From the NCBI GenBank assembly GCA_035552155.1, contig DASZLX010000035.1, forward strand, positions 62,001-126,000: a stretch of 64,000 bases of DNA, in the 5' to 3' direction. The stretch is from DASXHY01 sp035552155. Lineage in GTDB: Bacteria > Verrucomicrobiota > Verrucomicrobiia > Limisphaerales > DASXHY01. Below, in pieces: positions 1 through 8,897 of the stretch (positions within the stretch are counted from its first letter, which is position 1; each line of letters opens with the position of its first letter). The notes beneath the pieces were generated by a model. It saw only the letters and a list, made by a program, of their open reading frames with translations. It was not told the DNA's origin and did not search any database. The translations under genes and the position numbers were made by a program.

Positions 1-1197
1 GGCTGCAATATCACCGCGCCCTGGCGCGCCTACAAGAAAGGCGCTTTTTTTGCGAATCCCTGCTACACGCAAATTCATCCCACCTGCATTCCTGTCAGCG
101 GCGAACATCAATCGAAGCTGACGTTGATGTCCGAGTCATTGCGCAACGACGGCCGGGTCTGGGTGCCGAAGCGCAAGGAAGATTGTTCCAAGCCGATCAA
201 CACCATCCCCGAAGCCGATCGCGATTATTTTCTCGAACGCAAATATCCCAGCTTCGGCAACCTCGCCCCCCGCGATGTTTCCTCCCGCGCAGCCAAGGAA
301 GTGTGCGATGAAGGCCGCGGCGTCGGGCCGGGCGGCCTCGGAGTTTACCTCGATTTTGCGGACGCCATCAAACGCCTCGGCGAGGACAAAATCCGCGAGC
401 GTTACGGCAACCTGTTCGACATGTACGAAAAAATCACCGGCGAAAATGCCTATCGCGTCCCGATGCGCATTTATCCGGCGGTGCATTACACCATGGGTGG
501 CACATGGGTGGATTATAATTTGATGAGCACCCTGCCCGGCTTGTTCGTGGTGGGGGAAGCCAATTTTTCCGACCACGGCGCAAATCGCCTCGGAGCCAGC
601 GCGCTGATGCAAGGCCTCGCCGACGGTTATTTCGTTCTGCCCTACACGATCGGGAATTATCTCGCCTCGACCAAGCCGGCCAGGGCTGCCACCAGCCGTC
701 CGGAGTTCAAGCAGGCGGAGGAAAATGTTCGCGCCTTCACCAACAAACTGCTTTCCATCAATGGCAAGCGGACCGTGACCTCGTTGCATCGCGAATTGGG
801 CAAATTGCTTTGGGAAAAATGCGGCATGGCGCGAAATGAAGCCGGCTTGAAGGAAGCGCTCCGCCGCATCCCCGAATTGCGCGAGGAATTCTGGAAAAAT
901 GTCAAAGTCACTGGCGAAAACGGCGGCTTAAACCAGAACCTTGAATACGCCGGCCGCGTCGCGGATTTCATGGAGTTCGCCGAGCTGCTTTGCCTCGATG
1001 CGCTGCATCGCAACGAATCGTGCGGCGGCCATTTACGGACCGAATTCCAGACCCCCGATGGCGAGGCCAAGCGCGATGACGAGAACTTCTCCTACGTCGC
1101 CGCCTGGGAATACCAGGGACCCGACAAACCGCCGGCGTTGCACAAGGAGCCGCTGGTTTACGAGGAAGTGCATATGAGCACGAGGAGCTATAAATGA
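1..1197 (+). CDS. sdhA: Succinate dehydrogenase/fumarate reductase flavoprotein subunit (3' part)
   Basis: The reading frame is open from base 1, so the N-terminal FAD-binding half lies outside the window; about 398 codons remain. The subunit carries covalent FAD and oxidises succinate to fumarate. Visible hallmarks are the HYTMGG segment, GLFVVGEANFSDHGANRLGA and ALMQGLADGYFVLPYT, which form the C-terminal part of the FAD site, followed by the helical C-terminal domain. It resembles the long non-proteobacterial (Bacteroidetes/epsilon-type) SdhA. The TGA stop overlaps the sdhB start as ATGA, so the two are translationally coupled. A cytochrome b subunit would be expected upstream. Confidence 0.95.
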   Translation, partial: GCNITAPWRAYKKGAFFANPCYTQIHPTCIPVSGEHQSKLTLMSESLRNDGRVWVPKRKEDCSKPINTIPEADRDYFLERKYPSFGNLAPRDVSSRAAKEVCDEGRGVGPGGLGVYLDFADAIKRLGEDKIRERYGNLFDMYEKITGENAYRVPMRIYPAVHYTMGGTWVDYNLMSTLPGLFVVGEANFSDHGANRLGASALMQGLADGYFVLPYTIGNYLASTKPARAATSRPEFKQAEENVRAFTNKLLSINGKRTVTSLHRELGKLLWEKCGMARNEAGLKEALRRIPELREEFWKNVKVTGENGGLNQNLEYAGRVADFMEFAELLCLDALHRNESCGGHLRTEFQTPDGEAKRDDENFSYVAAWEYQGPDKPPALHKEPLVYEEVHMSTRSYK

Positions 1198-1940
1198 ATT
1201 TGACCCTCAAAGTCTGGCGGCAGAAAGACACGGGCACAGCCGGCCGCTTCGAAACCTACGAAGCGAAAGATGTCCTGCCCGATATGTCCTTCCTCGAAAT
1301 GCTCGATGTGGTGAACGAAGGCCTGATCGAGCGCGGCGAAGAGCCGATTGCTTTTGATTCCGATTGCCGCGAAGGGATTTGCGGCGCGTGCTCACTCGTC
1401 ATCAACGGCATTCCGCACGGCGGCCACCGCGGCACCGCCACCTGCCAGCTTCACATGCGGCGTTTCACGGACGGGGAAACCATCACCATCGAGCCCTGGC
1501 GCGCGAAGGCGTTCTCCCTGGTCAAAGACCTGGTCGTCAACCGCAGCGCATTCGATCGGATCATCCAATCCGGCGGTTTTGTTTCCGTGAACACCGGCGG
1601 CACGCCCGATGGCAATACCATCCTGATTCCCAAAACGGACTCCGACCTGGCGATGGACGCCGCCGCCTGCATCGGCTGTGGCGCGTGTGTCGCCGCGTGC
1701 AAAAACGCCTCCGCGATGCTCTTCGTGGCGGCAAAAGTGTCTCATCTCAACCTCCTGCCCCAAGGCAAAGCCGAAAAGGACCGCCGCGCGCTCAACATGG
1801 TGAAACAGATGGACGCCGAAGGTTTTGGGAATTGCACCGTCACCGGCTCATGCGAAGCGGTCTGCCCGAAGGAAATCAGCCTGAATTTCATCGCCAAGAT
1901 GAATCGCGATTACGCCGTTGCAAGCATCAAGGGAAAGTAG
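1194..1940 (+). CDS. sdhB: Succinate dehydrogenase iron-sulfur subunit
   Basis: This 248-residue electron-transfer subunit passes electrons from the flavoprotein to the membrane cytochrome. The plant-type [2Fe-2S] ligands are C58, C63, C66 and C84 (CREGICGAC segment). The ferredoxin-like part has C169, C172, C175 and C179 (CIGCGACVAAC), then C214, C220 and C224, enough for the [4Fe-4S] and [3Fe-4S] clusters, so the protein looks intact. The start overlaps the sdhA stop by four bases. No gene follows on this strand, so sdhB is the last gene of its operon. Confidence 0.96.
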   Translation: MNLTLKVWRQKDTGTAGRFETYEAKDVLPDMSFLEMLDVVNEGLIERGEEPIAFDSDCREGICGACSLVINGIPHGGHRGTATCQLHMRRFTDGETITIEPWRAKAFSLVKDLVVNRSAFDRIIQSGGFVSVNTGGTPDGNTILIPKTDSDLAMDAAACIGCGACVAACKNASAMLFVAAKVSHLNLLPQGKAEKDRRALNMVKQMDAEGFGNCTVTGSCEAVCPKEISLNFIAKMNRDYAVASIKGK

Positions 1941-1954
1941 ACCAACGGAGCAGT

Positions 1955-2095
1955 GGGAGCGCGGCATTTATGCCGCTTCAACGCGGGAGGTTTTGAATCT
2001 TTCGAAATTCAGGCGCACTCCAACGGAATGACGAGGTGCTGGAAAATTCCGTGCGGAGAGTCTCACGCGGGAGTGAAGCGGCATGAATGCGCTCC
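1955..2095. repeat. REP-like inverted repeat after sdhB
   Basis: The spacer 1941-2203 has no convincing gene. A block at 1955-1980 containing GGCATTTATGCCGC, itself a hairpin, is repeated in inverted and slightly shortened form at 2074-2095 (GAAGCGGCATGAATGCGCTC). The arms would bracket a loop of about 90 bases. This looks like a paired REP element and might also act as the sdh transcript end, though no T-tract follows. Confidence 0.55.
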
Positions 2096-2203
2096 GGACC
2101 CTCTTGCACGTCTCGGAACGACTGTTCCATACCAGTCGTCGTCAACCAATCCTTCTCCGTCAGCACCCAATCTTCCATCGTTAGCGGATGCTCGAGTAAT
2201 TTG

Positions 2204-2626
2204 TTACACTATCCTCTTCGCATACACCCTATAAACAATCCGCTCGCCAATAAATAATCCGCTTGCCCATGCAGTGTGAAACCAGAACAACATAACTCCT
2301 TGGCGATCAGTACTCGGCAGCGAAAAGCATGAACCCAGCCAAAATAACGCCGCCCAAATCCAACTGACTCGAATTGGCTGAAGTGTGTCAGTCCACCAAC
2401 CGAGCGGCGCTCTGTTCAACGACGGTTTACTAAATTTCTCAACACCACGGCTGCGGCTATAAGCCATGGCTCCGAGAGGAACCAGGCTCAGCGTTATAAA
2501 AGTTAGCGTGACAAAAATCCAATCGGCGTTTGTGTGTGCTGTGAACTTCGGCAAAAGACTGCGATAGCCACCAATGACGCTATAAACAGCGCCAGCCAAA
2601 TAGATGAATGGCCAAATTTTAATCAT
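2204..2626 (-). CDS. Four-helix integral membrane protein of unknown function
   Basis: The chosen start (MIKIWPF) gives 140 residues; the frame stays open upstream to 2794, but that part is unlike the rest and overlaps the next gene. Four hydrophobic segments are visible, roughly residues 4-22, 37-57, 88-104 and 112-132, so it should be an inner-membrane protein with short loops. I recognise no family. Base composition is more AT-rich than the neighbours, which could mean acquisition by transfer. It lies downstream of, and in the same direction as, the CoA-binding gene, with a gap of about 130 bases. Confidence 0.6.
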   Translation of the reverse strand: MIKIWPFIYLAGAVYSVIGGYRSLLPKFTAHTNADWIFVTLTFITLSLVPLGAMAYSRSRGVEKFSKPSLNRAPLGWWTDTLQPIRVSWIWAALFWLGSCFSLPSTDRQGVMLFWFHTAWASGLFIGERIVYRVYAKRIV

Positions 2627-2759
2627 GGTCTGGTTGCCTAAAGATGTGTTTAACCAGTCCGGGCCGATAATGCCAACCGCGAAAGCGGAGCTGAGTGTGT
2701 CAACCAGCGTTAGGCTCCTGGGAGAAGTTTGGCCCCGGATCAACTCCGAATCACGCCCC

Positions 2760-3128
2760 TCACAATCGGCTGGGCGAAACGCCGACCGCGACAATACTGC
2801 ACGCCTGCACCACGTTCAGCCCCAGTCGCTGCGCCTCTGCCAGCACATCATCGGATTCAGTGCCCGGATTCAGCCACAGTTCGTCGCAACCCTTCGCCGC
2901 AAAATCGGGCAACAACTTCAAAACCACCGGCGGCGGCACATAAACACTGATCATTTGCGGCCGGACCGGCACATCGCGAATGCTTTTGAACACCGTCAAC
3001 CCTTCAATCTGCGTCTCGGTGGGATGAACTGGGTAAACCGTGAAGCCCTGTTGCCGAAAAGCACGAACCGCCTTGTTGCCGAATTTATTCCGGTCATTGG
3101 ACGCCCCAATAATCGCGACAGTTTTCAT
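2760..3128 (-). CDS. CoA-binding domain protein (YccU-like)
   Basis: This is a 122-residue single Rossmann domain. It opens with KTVAIIGASNDRNKFG, the nucleotide-binding loop of the CoA_binding family, and continues with YPVHPTETQIEGL and LWLNPGTESDDVLAEA, both family-typical. The C-terminal AxxxGLNVVQ-C stretch matches stand-alone CoA-binding proteins related to the N-terminus of succinyl-CoA ligases. The physiological role of these small proteins is not settled. The start at 3128 is chosen because the longer frame runs back into tRNA-Val, which explains its odd N-terminus. Confidence 0.85.
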   Translation of the reverse strand: MKTVAIIGASNDRNKFGNKAVRAFRQQGFTVYPVHPTETQIEGLTVFKSIRDVPVRPQMISVYVPPPVVLKLLPDFAAKGCDELWLNPGTESDDVLAEAQRLGLNVVQACSIVAVGVSPSRL

Positions 3129-3188
3129 ATCGTTCTTAGTTACCTCAGCCCGTAGCTTCTGTCCAATGCCGCATGGTCCAGAGAAAGA

Positions 3189-3263
3189 TGGTGCGCGATA
3201 CAGGGTTCGAACCTGTGACCCCTTCCGTGTCAAGGAAGTGCTCTACCACTGAGCTAACCGCGC
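3189..3263 (-). tRNA. tRNA-Val (anticodon GAC)
   Basis: The minus strand reads GCGCGGTTAGCTCAGTGGTA at its 5' end. The seven-base acceptor stem (GCGCGGT with ATCGCGC) closes with one G-T pair. The anticodon loop TTGACAC sits on a CTTCC/GGAAG stem, giving anticodon GAC for valine, and the T-arm is ACAGG-TTCGAAC-CCTGT. A CCA end is encoded at 3189-3191. The cloverleaf is complete at 75 nt. Conserved nonsense ORFs on both strands here are shadows of this gene. Confidence 0.97.
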
Positions 3264-3493
3264 AATCAAGGTTGGAAGACCGCCGAAAACCACCGGTTTT
3301 CAAAGGCCTTTTCGCATTTTTGCGAGGCGACAAACTGCTTCTTTTTGTACCCCGTTGCAAGCCGAAAAACGTCGCGAACGATCACGGTGTGCATTTTGAG
3401 AGGGCCGGAGCAGTCAGCAGTGGGGAAGCTTGGTTATGTCGCGGGGTTGGTAATTCGCCGATCCGGCAAGTCCCACCCGCAAACCAACCACAA

Positions 3494-3718
3494 TCAAACG
3501 GTGGCACGCCGTAAAACGTTCTTCGCCAATTCAGTTTCCTCGCCCGGCACTTGAATTGGAAACCGCGTCACGGTACCCGGCATCGCGAGGGGAGTGGTCA
3601 TGGCCAGGTCGGCTGGATGCAAGCCAGCGCTTCGCAACAGCACAATCAAATGCTCCGCCTCATTGGAATTTCGAACCGTATCGACAGTTGTGAAGGCTGT
3701 CTTTCTCATGATAAACAC
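3494..3718 (-). CDS. DUF2007-like putative signal-transducing protein
   Basis: This 74-residue protein reads TVDTVRNSNEAEHLIVLLRS, then AGLHPADLAM, and ends FPIQVPGEETELAKNVLRRA. That is the layout of the DUF2007 (putative signal transducing protein) family: an alpha/beta fold in which a short helix selects an isoform, then a strand and a C-terminal helix rich in Glu/Ala. The function is unknown. A start at the internal Met (3709) is also possible. It stands alone and reads divergently from the ThuA gene; the spacer holds the promoters of both. Confidence 0.65.
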   Translation of the reverse strand: MFIMRKTAFTTVDTVRNSNEAEHLIVLLRSAGLHPADLAMTTPLAMPGTVTRFPIQVPGEETELAKNVLRRATV

Positions 3719-3838
3719 TCGCCCCTAATCGATGAGTATTCAATCCCGATATTTCCCGGCACCGCTCCCACGCAAAAATTTTCGGTTCCGTCCCGCGACG
3801 GCTTCTGTTATATCTCGCTCCACAATCAACCCAACTCC

Positions 3839-4696
3839 ATGAAAAGTCTCATTGCATTTCTTGTTGCCGTCATGTCGATGGCGTCCGTCCATGCCGCGCC
3901 AAAAAAACTCCTGGTGGTCACGACCACGACCGGCTTCCGGCACAGTTCCATCCCCACTCTCGAAAAAGTCCTGTCACAATTGGGAACCACCAGCGGCGAG
4001 TTCACCGTGGATTTTGTTCAGCAACCGCCCCACCAGCCGTCTCTCAAAAAAAATGCGACCGATGACGATAAGGCCGCTTTCCAGTCCGCTCAGGTCGAAT
4101 GGACCAAAAGCCTGAAGACCGCGTTGGAAAAGCTTTCAACCGATTCCCTGAAAAATTACGACGGCGTGGTCTTCGCCAGCACCACCGGCGATTTGCCAAT
4201 TCCGGACCCGCAAGGTCTCCTCGATTGGATAAAGGCCGGCCACGCCTTCATCGGCATTCATGCCGCCAGCGACACCTTCCACAATTGGCCCGGCTATATC
4301 GAGATGCTGGGTGGCGAATTCGCGCATCACGGCCGCCAGGTTGGTGTGGAATGCCTGAACCAGGACCCCACGAACCCCAGCACCGCCGCGCTCGACAAAA
4401 GCTGGAACATCACGCAGGAGGAAATTTACCAGTTCAAAAACTACGACCCCACCAAGGTGCACGACCTGCTCATCATGGATAAACATCCCGAGAACGGCGA
4501 GGCCGGCCATTTTCCCGTTTCCTGGTGCAAATCCTACGGCACGGGCCGGGTTTTCTATACCTCGCTCGGCCATCGCGAGGACATTATTGATGCCGATCCG
4601 AATCTAAAAAACCGCATTAATTCCGGGGAAATCAGCAAGGCTTATCAGGCCCATGTGCTCGGGGGCATCGAATGGGCGTTGGCATTAAAAAAATAG
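3839..4696 (+). CDS. Secreted ThuA domain protein
   Basis: The 285-residue protein starts with a signal peptide (MKSLIAFLVAVMSMASVHA, cleavage after Ala). The mature part shows the ThuA-like class I glutamine-amidotransferase-type fold: LLVVTTTTGFRHSSIPT, then YDGVVFASTTGDLP, AFIGIHAASDTFHNWPGY, and a closing GRVFYTSLGHRED. ThuA domains are common in Verrucomicrobia and Planctomycetes, often with sugar oxidoreductases, and are thought to act in sugar metabolism; the substrate here is unknown. The upstream frame extension to 3551 lacks a signal and is ignored. A Gfo/Idh/MocA gene follows in the same direction, which fits a paired role. Confidence 0.88.
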   Translation: MKSLIAFLVAVMSMASVHAAPKKLLVVTTTTGFRHSSIPTLEKVLSQLGTTSGEFTVDFVQQPPHQPSLKKNATDDDKAAFQSAQVEWTKSLKTALEKLSTDSLKNYDGVVFASTTGDLPIPDPQGLLDWIKAGHAFIGIHAASDTFHNWPGYIEMLGGEFAHHGRQVGVECLNQDPTNPSTAALDKSWNITQEEIYQFKNYDPTKVHDLLIMDKHPENGEAGHFPVSWCKSYGTGRVFYTSLGHREDIIDADPNLKNRINSGEISKAYQAHVLGGIEWALALKK

Positions 4697-4798
4697 CCGC
4701 CTACCCACAAACGGGGATGGCGGGGGGCGAATGCTCTTTTGTTTAATCTCACCCAGACATTTGCGATTCCAAACAAACATGGCACTAACCTGAGTTTT

Positions 4799-6127
4799 AT
4801 GAACAAACATCAATACTCCCTCCCACGACGAAAATTTCTCAAAACTGTTGCCCTGGCCGGCGCGGCGCCGCTGATTTTGCGCTCAGGCGTGTGGGCGGCG
4901 GAAAATTCCCCTTCCAACCAGATCACGCTCGGTTTCATCGGCGTGGGCACGCAAGGCCGCGGGTTGCTCGATGGATTCCTCAATCGCAAAGATACCCGTG
5001 TGCTCGCTGTGTGCGACGTCGATACCACCCGGCGCGAGCATTCCAAAGAAACCATCGAAAATCATTACAAGGATGCCACCGCGGCGGGTACTTATAAAGG
5101 CTGCGCCGCCTATACCGATTTTCGCGAACTGCTCGCCCGCAAGGATATTGACGGCGTCGTCATCGCGACCCCCGACCATTGGCACGCATTGATTTCCATC
5201 GCCGCCGCCAACGCCGGCAAGGACGTTTACTGCGAGAAACCGATGGCCCACACCATCCTGGAAGGGCGCGCCATGGTGAACGCGATTCGCTCGAACAAGC
5301 GCGTGCTTCAAGTGGGAAGCATGCAACGGTCCTCTCATGAATTCCGCGTCGCGTGCGAGCTGGTCCGCAACGGCTGCATCGGCACGGTCAAGAAAGCCGA
5401 AGTGGCCGTCGGCGGCCCGCCCAAGCCCTGCGACCTGCCGGGAGAACCGGACGAACCCGGATTGGATTGGAGCTTCTGGCTGGGACCGGCACCGATGCGC
5501 GCCTACAACTCCGAACTCAGCCCTCGCGGAGTCCACCATCACTTTCCCAATTGGCGCAACTATTCTGAATACGCCGCCGGCATGGTCGGTGATTGGGGCG
5601 CGCACCATTTTGACATCGTGCAATGGGCATTTGGATTCGATGAAACCGGCCCCACGGAAATTCTTCCCTCACCCCAACCCGAGACCGGCCACGGCGTCCG
5701 CATCCGTTACGACAACGGGCTCGAAGTCACTCACATCGATGGCAACGGAATCACCTTCTACGGCGACAAGGGCAAACTCTACGTCAACCGCGGAAAATTC
5801 AACTTGTGGCTCGGCGACCAGGTCAAGGCGGATGAGGCCGACTCTTGCGAAGTGGTGGAAAAGGAATTGTTGCCCGCCAACGCCGTTCATCTTTACAAAA
5901 GTACCAACCATCTGTCCAACTGGCTGGAATGTATCCGCTCGCGCAAGGAACCGATTTGCAATGTCGAAACGGGACAGCGCACGGCCACCATCTGCAATCT
6001 GGTTAACCTCGCCTATTTCCACAACCTGCCTTTGAAATGGGATCCCAAGACGGAACGTTTCACCGGCGAGAATGGCAAAGAGGAATGGCTCGGCCGCGAA
6101 TATCGCAAACCGTGGGGCTTGGCATAG
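4799..6127 (+). CDS. Tat-exported Gfo/Idh/MocA family oxidoreductase
   Basis: This 442-residue NAD(P)-dependent oxidoreductase carries a twin-arginine signal (PRRKFLKTVALAGAAPLIL) and so is exported folded with its cofactor. The Rossmann domain starts at ITLGFIGVGTQGRG, and the family marker CEKPMAHTILEG carries the EKP lysine. The C-terminal domain has GDWGAHHFDIVQWAFG and the family's substrate-side residues. The sugar or cyclitol substrate cannot be told from sequence. The start at MNKHQYSLPRR was preferred over an upstream Met because it puts the RR motif near the N-terminus. It follows the ThuA gene by about 100 bases. Confidence 0.9.
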   Translation: MNKHQYSLPRRKFLKTVALAGAAPLILRSGVWAAENSPSNQITLGFIGVGTQGRGLLDGFLNRKDTRVLAVCDVDTTRREHSKETIENHYKDATAAGTYKGCAAYTDFRELLARKDIDGVVIATPDHWHALISIAAANAGKDVYCEKPMAHTILEGRAMVNAIRSNKRVLQVGSMQRSSHEFRVACELVRNGCIGTVKKAEVAVGGPPKPCDLPGEPDEPGLDWSFWLGPAPMRAYNSELSPRGVHHHFPNWRNYSEYAAGMVGDWGAHHFDIVQWAFGFDETGPTEILPSPQPETGHGVRIRYDNGLEVTHIDGNGITFYGDKGKLYVNRGKFNLWLGDQVKADEADSCEVVEKELLPANAVHLYKSTNHLSNWLECIRSRKEPICNVETGQRTATICNLVNLAYFHNLPLKWDPKTERFTGENGKEEWLGREYRKPWGLA

Positions 6128-6140
6128 TTTCGCTCAAAAG

Positions 6141-6180
6141 CACGGCGCGTGGTAGGGCACATCGCTCCGCACGCGCCGTG
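6141..6180. repeat. REP-like hairpin between the oxidoreductase gene and purH
   Basis: CACGGCGCGTG (6141-6151) and its exact reverse complement (6170-6180) enclose an 18-base loop containing GTAGGGC, the start of the REP unit seen near 27.0 and 61.4-62.1 kb. No T-run follows, so it is better explained as a REP remnant than as a classical terminator. Confidence 0.6.
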
Positions 6181-6293
6181 AGACTGGGTGAGGAAAGCGC
6201 GGCCTGGCCGTCATCGACTTCGGCGCGCTGCATCCCTCGCGCAATTTTACCCATTGACTCGCGCTCGCGCTCTTCGGATTGTAAACGCCGTCT

Positions 6294-7847
6294 ATGGAAA
6301 AAATTCGGCGCGCATTGCTTTCCGTTTCTGATAAAACCGGCCTCATACCCTTCGCCCAAATCCTCGCCGCGGCGGGTGCGGAACTGATTTCCACCGGCGG
6401 CACCGCCCGAGCCCTGCGGGAGGCCGGACTGGCAGTGAAGGACATCAGCGAGCATACCGGTTTTCCCGAAATGCTCGATGGCCGCGTCAAAACACTTCAC
6501 CCGAAAGTCCACGGTGGGCTGCTTTACATTCGCGGAAACAAGGCACACGAAGCCGCTGCCCGCGCCCACGGCATCGAGCCGATTGACCTCGTCGTGGTCA
6601 ATCTTTACCCCTTCGAAGAAACGGTCGCCCGGCCGAATGCGACCTTGCATGACGCGATTGAAAACATCGATATCGGCGGACCTTCCATGCTTCGCAGCGC
6701 CGCCAAAAACCACGACAACGTGACGGTCATCGTCGACCCCGCGGATTATGCTGAAGTCGGAAAGCAAATTGCCGAAAGCGGCCAGACAACTTTGGCGTTG
6801 CGCCGCAAACTTGCCGCCAAGGTTTTTGCGCGCACCTCCGCCTACGACGGCGCCATCGCCGCGCACTTGGGCCGGGAGTTTTCCGAAAATGCGGACAGCG
6901 CAGCCTGGGATCGTCTGCAAATCAATGCCCCCGTCGCCCAAACACTGCGTTACGGCGAAAATCCGCACCAAAAAGCAGTCCTTTATGGCGAGTTTCAGAA
7001 ATATTTCTCACAGTTGCACGGCAAGGAATTGTCCTACAATAACATTCTGGACCTCACGGCGGCGGCAAATCTGATTGCCGAATTTGAAAACGATTCCCCC
7101 ACCCTGGCGATTCTCAAGCACACCAACCCCTGCGGCATGGGCCAGGGAGCCAGCCTGCGCGAAGCGTGGGACAAGGCGTTCGCCACCGATAAACAGGCGC
7201 CGTTTGGCGGAATCATCGCCACCAACAATATTCTGGACGCGGAGTGCGCGGCGGCGATTTCAGAAATTTTCAGCGAAGTCATCGTCGCGCCGGATTTCTC
7301 GGACGAAGCACTCGAGCTTCTCCGGAAGAAAAAGAATTTACGCCTGCTGAAAACTCTCAAGCCGCTCACCGAAGCCTCGCGCTTTGACGTGCGCAGCGTT
7401 GGCGCGGATTCGTTCCTGCTGCAGGAGCGGGATTTGAAGGCGACTGACGCGGCAGATTTGAAAATCGTCACGCGCCGGCTGCCGACCGCGGACGAATTGC
7501 GCGCGATGCTTTTCGGCTGGCGGGTCGTCAAGCACCTCAAATCCAACGCCATCGTTTATACCGGCCCCGACCGGACTCTCGGCGTCGGCGCGGGACAAAT
7601 GAGCCGCGTGGATGCCAGCCGGATTGCAGTCTGGAAGGCCGGTGAAGCGAAGCTGTCGCTCAAGGGCAGCGCGGTTTGCAGCGATGCGTTCTTTCCCTTC
7701 CCTGACGGACTCGTCGCGGCCGCGGAAGCCGGCGCCACGGCGGCCATTCAACCCGGCGGCTCGGTTCGCGATGCAGAAGTCATAGCGGCGGCGGACGAAC
7801 GCAACGTGGCCATGGCCTTCACCGGCGTGCGGCACTTCCGGCATTAG
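6294..7847 (+). CDS. purH: Bifunctional AICAR transformylase/IMP cyclohydrolase
   Basis: This 517-residue enzyme catalyses the last two steps of IMP synthesis. The N-terminal MGS-like cyclohydrolase domain shows ALLSVSDKTGLIPFA, TGFPEMLDGRVKTLHPKVHG and VVVNLYPFEETV. The C-terminal transformylase domain shows LRYGENPHQKA, NPCGMGQG, AFGGIIATN and the closing PGGSVRDAEVIAAADE. Length and motifs fit the family, with no sign of damage. It appears monocistronic and converges with the FHA gene about 30 bases downstream. Confidence 0.97.
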   Translation: MEKIRRALLSVSDKTGLIPFAQILAAAGAELISTGGTARALREAGLAVKDISEHTGFPEMLDGRVKTLHPKVHGGLLYIRGNKAHEAAARAHGIEPIDLVVVNLYPFEETVARPNATLHDAIENIDIGGPSMLRSAAKNHDNVTVIVDPADYAEVGKQIAESGQTTLALRRKLAAKVFARTSAYDGAIAAHLGREFSENADSAAWDRLQINAPVAQTLRYGENPHQKAVLYGEFQKYFSQLHGKELSYNNILDLTAAANLIAEFENDSPTLAILKHTNPCGMGQGASLREAWDKAFATDKQAPFGGIIATNNILDAECAAAISEIFSEVIVAPDFSDEALELLRKKKNLRLLKTLKPLTEASRFDVRSVGADSFLLQERDLKATDAADLKIVTRRLPTADELRAMLFGWRVVKHLKSNAIVYTGPDRTLGVGAGQMSRVDASRIAVWKAGEAKLSLKGSAVCSDAFFPFPDGLVAAAEAGATAAIQPGGSVRDAEVIAAADERNVAMAFTGVRHFRH

Positions 7848-7878
7848 AGCATTCACAGAAATGCTGTAGCGCGGCCTA

Positions 7879-8274
7879 TCAGTCTTCCTGCAATAACCAG
7901 TACACGAGCGCGATCTGCGCCAGGCAAACGAGCGTAATCAACGCCCAGACCAGCCCCTCGCGAATCCTCTGCCCGCGCTGCCGCGGCGCGCTCAGCCAGA
8001 ACTGCAGTTTGACGGAGCCTATTTCAATCACGTCCCCGTTACGCAGCACCTCGCGCCGCACCGGCTGGCCGTTGATGCCCGCCAGCGCGTCGGCCTGGGT
8101 TTCCGCGATGAACCCTTGGGCGGGGTCGAGGCTGACTTTGAGGTGGTCGTCCCAAACACCGGGTTCTTCGAGTCGAAGATCGGAATTGGCCGAGCGTCCC
8201 ACGCGTACAGGAAAATGGCGGGCATCCCAGGAGGAGCCCGCCTTTTTTCCCGAAAGAATCGCGAGTTGAACCAT
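7879..8274 (-). CDS. FHA domain protein with C-terminal membrane anchor
   Basis: The 131-residue protein has a forkhead-associated domain (phosphothreonine reader) at about residues 20-85: VRVGRSANSDLRL, a WDDHLKVSL strand in place of the usual S-x-x-H, and GDVIEIGSVKLQFWL. A single transmembrane helix lies near the C-terminus (LVWALITLVCLAQIALVYWL), so the domain faces the cytoplasm. A GTG at 8277 overlaps the TAG stop of the export gene by one base, so coupling is likely; ATG at 8274 is chosen. As the last gene of the exopolysaccharide operon it may link assembly to protein phosphorylation (inference). Confidence 0.82.
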   Translation of the reverse strand: MVQLAILSGKKAGSSWDARHFPVRVGRSANSDLRLEEPGVWDDHLKVSLDPAQGFIAETQADALAGINGQPVRREVLRNGDVIEIGSVKLQFWLSAPRQRGQRIREGLVWALITLVCLAQIALVYWLLQED

Positions 8275-8276
8275 CA

Positions 8277-8879
8277 CTAAAGAAGCCGGCGCGGGACGAA
8301 GATTTTGTCGCCCGGAAAAACCGCGACATCATAACGCGGGTCGCTGATGGCCTTCTGAACGTTGATGGTCTCAGTGTGACCACCGCGAGTCAGCCGCACT
8401 TTCGACCTCCTCGCAAAATCGGTGAAACCGCCCGCGACCGAAATGGCCTTAACAATCGTCATATCGCCCGGGTATTCCTTGGCGCCCCGCTGGACGACTT
8501 CGCCATCCACATAAAAATAGGTCCCTTCTCCGTGAACCGTCACGTTCAAATCCGTGTAAAACCGGGGCACGTAGCGATCATGGATTTCCTTTTGAAGGTC
8601 GCCGGCCGTTTTACCGGCGGCCACAATCGGCCCAATGAGAGAAAGGGTGATCGTGCCATCCTCGTGAATTCTCTCCGAATGCGCCGGCATAACCTCCGCA
8701 CCCTGACCAACCGACACGAACGACACCGTCACCATGTCGCCGATATGAAACAGGTTTCCCGCTGACGGCGGGAGATCCGGAAATTTAGGCCCGGTCTGGC
8801 AGCCACTCAGCAACCCGACGGAAATAATACCCGCGACGGCAAGCCAGACACCCGCCGCCTTCCTTAATTGTTCGATCAT
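8277..8879 (-). CDS. Polysaccharide export lipoprotein (Wza/SLBB family)
   Basis: This 200-residue protein has a lipoprotein signal ending LLSGC, so it should be an outer-membrane lipoprotein. The Poly_export segment (FHIGDMVTVSFV, RIHEDGTITLSLIGPIVAAG, LQKEIHDRY) is followed by an SLBB-like domain (YFYVDGEVVQRGAKEYPGDM, then VFPGDKIFVPRRL). It is short like the Wza homologues of non-enteric bacteria. It forms the exit channel for the polymer whose length is set by the adjacent Wzz/BY-kinase; 18 bases separate the two genes. Confidence 0.9.
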   Translation of the reverse strand: MIEQLRKAAGVWLAVAGIISVGLLSGCQTGPKFPDLPPSAGNLFHIGDMVTVSFVSVGQGAEVMPAHSERIHEDGTITLSLIGPIVAAGKTAGDLQKEIHDRYVPRFYTDLNVTVHGEGTYFYVDGEVVQRGAKEYPGDMTIVKAISVAGGFTDFARRSKVRLTRGGHTETINVQKAISDPRYDVAVFPGDKIFVPRRLL

Positions 8880-8897
8880 GAATTTATGAAAACAAAA

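Noticed and set aside
136..789. Long minus-strand ORF opposite sdhA
   Set aside because: Antisense shadow of a high-GC gene; low-complexity Gly/Ala/Val composition and no motif.
3173..3514. ORF with DTGFEPVTPSVSRKCSTTEL on the plus strand, and minus-strand CAVSSVVEHFLDTEG ORF
   Set aside because: These are translations across tRNA-Val, known from many genomes as false proteins.
6253..6282. Promoter-like TTGACT and TTGTAA before purH
   Set aside because: The spacing does not fit and the -10 match is poor.
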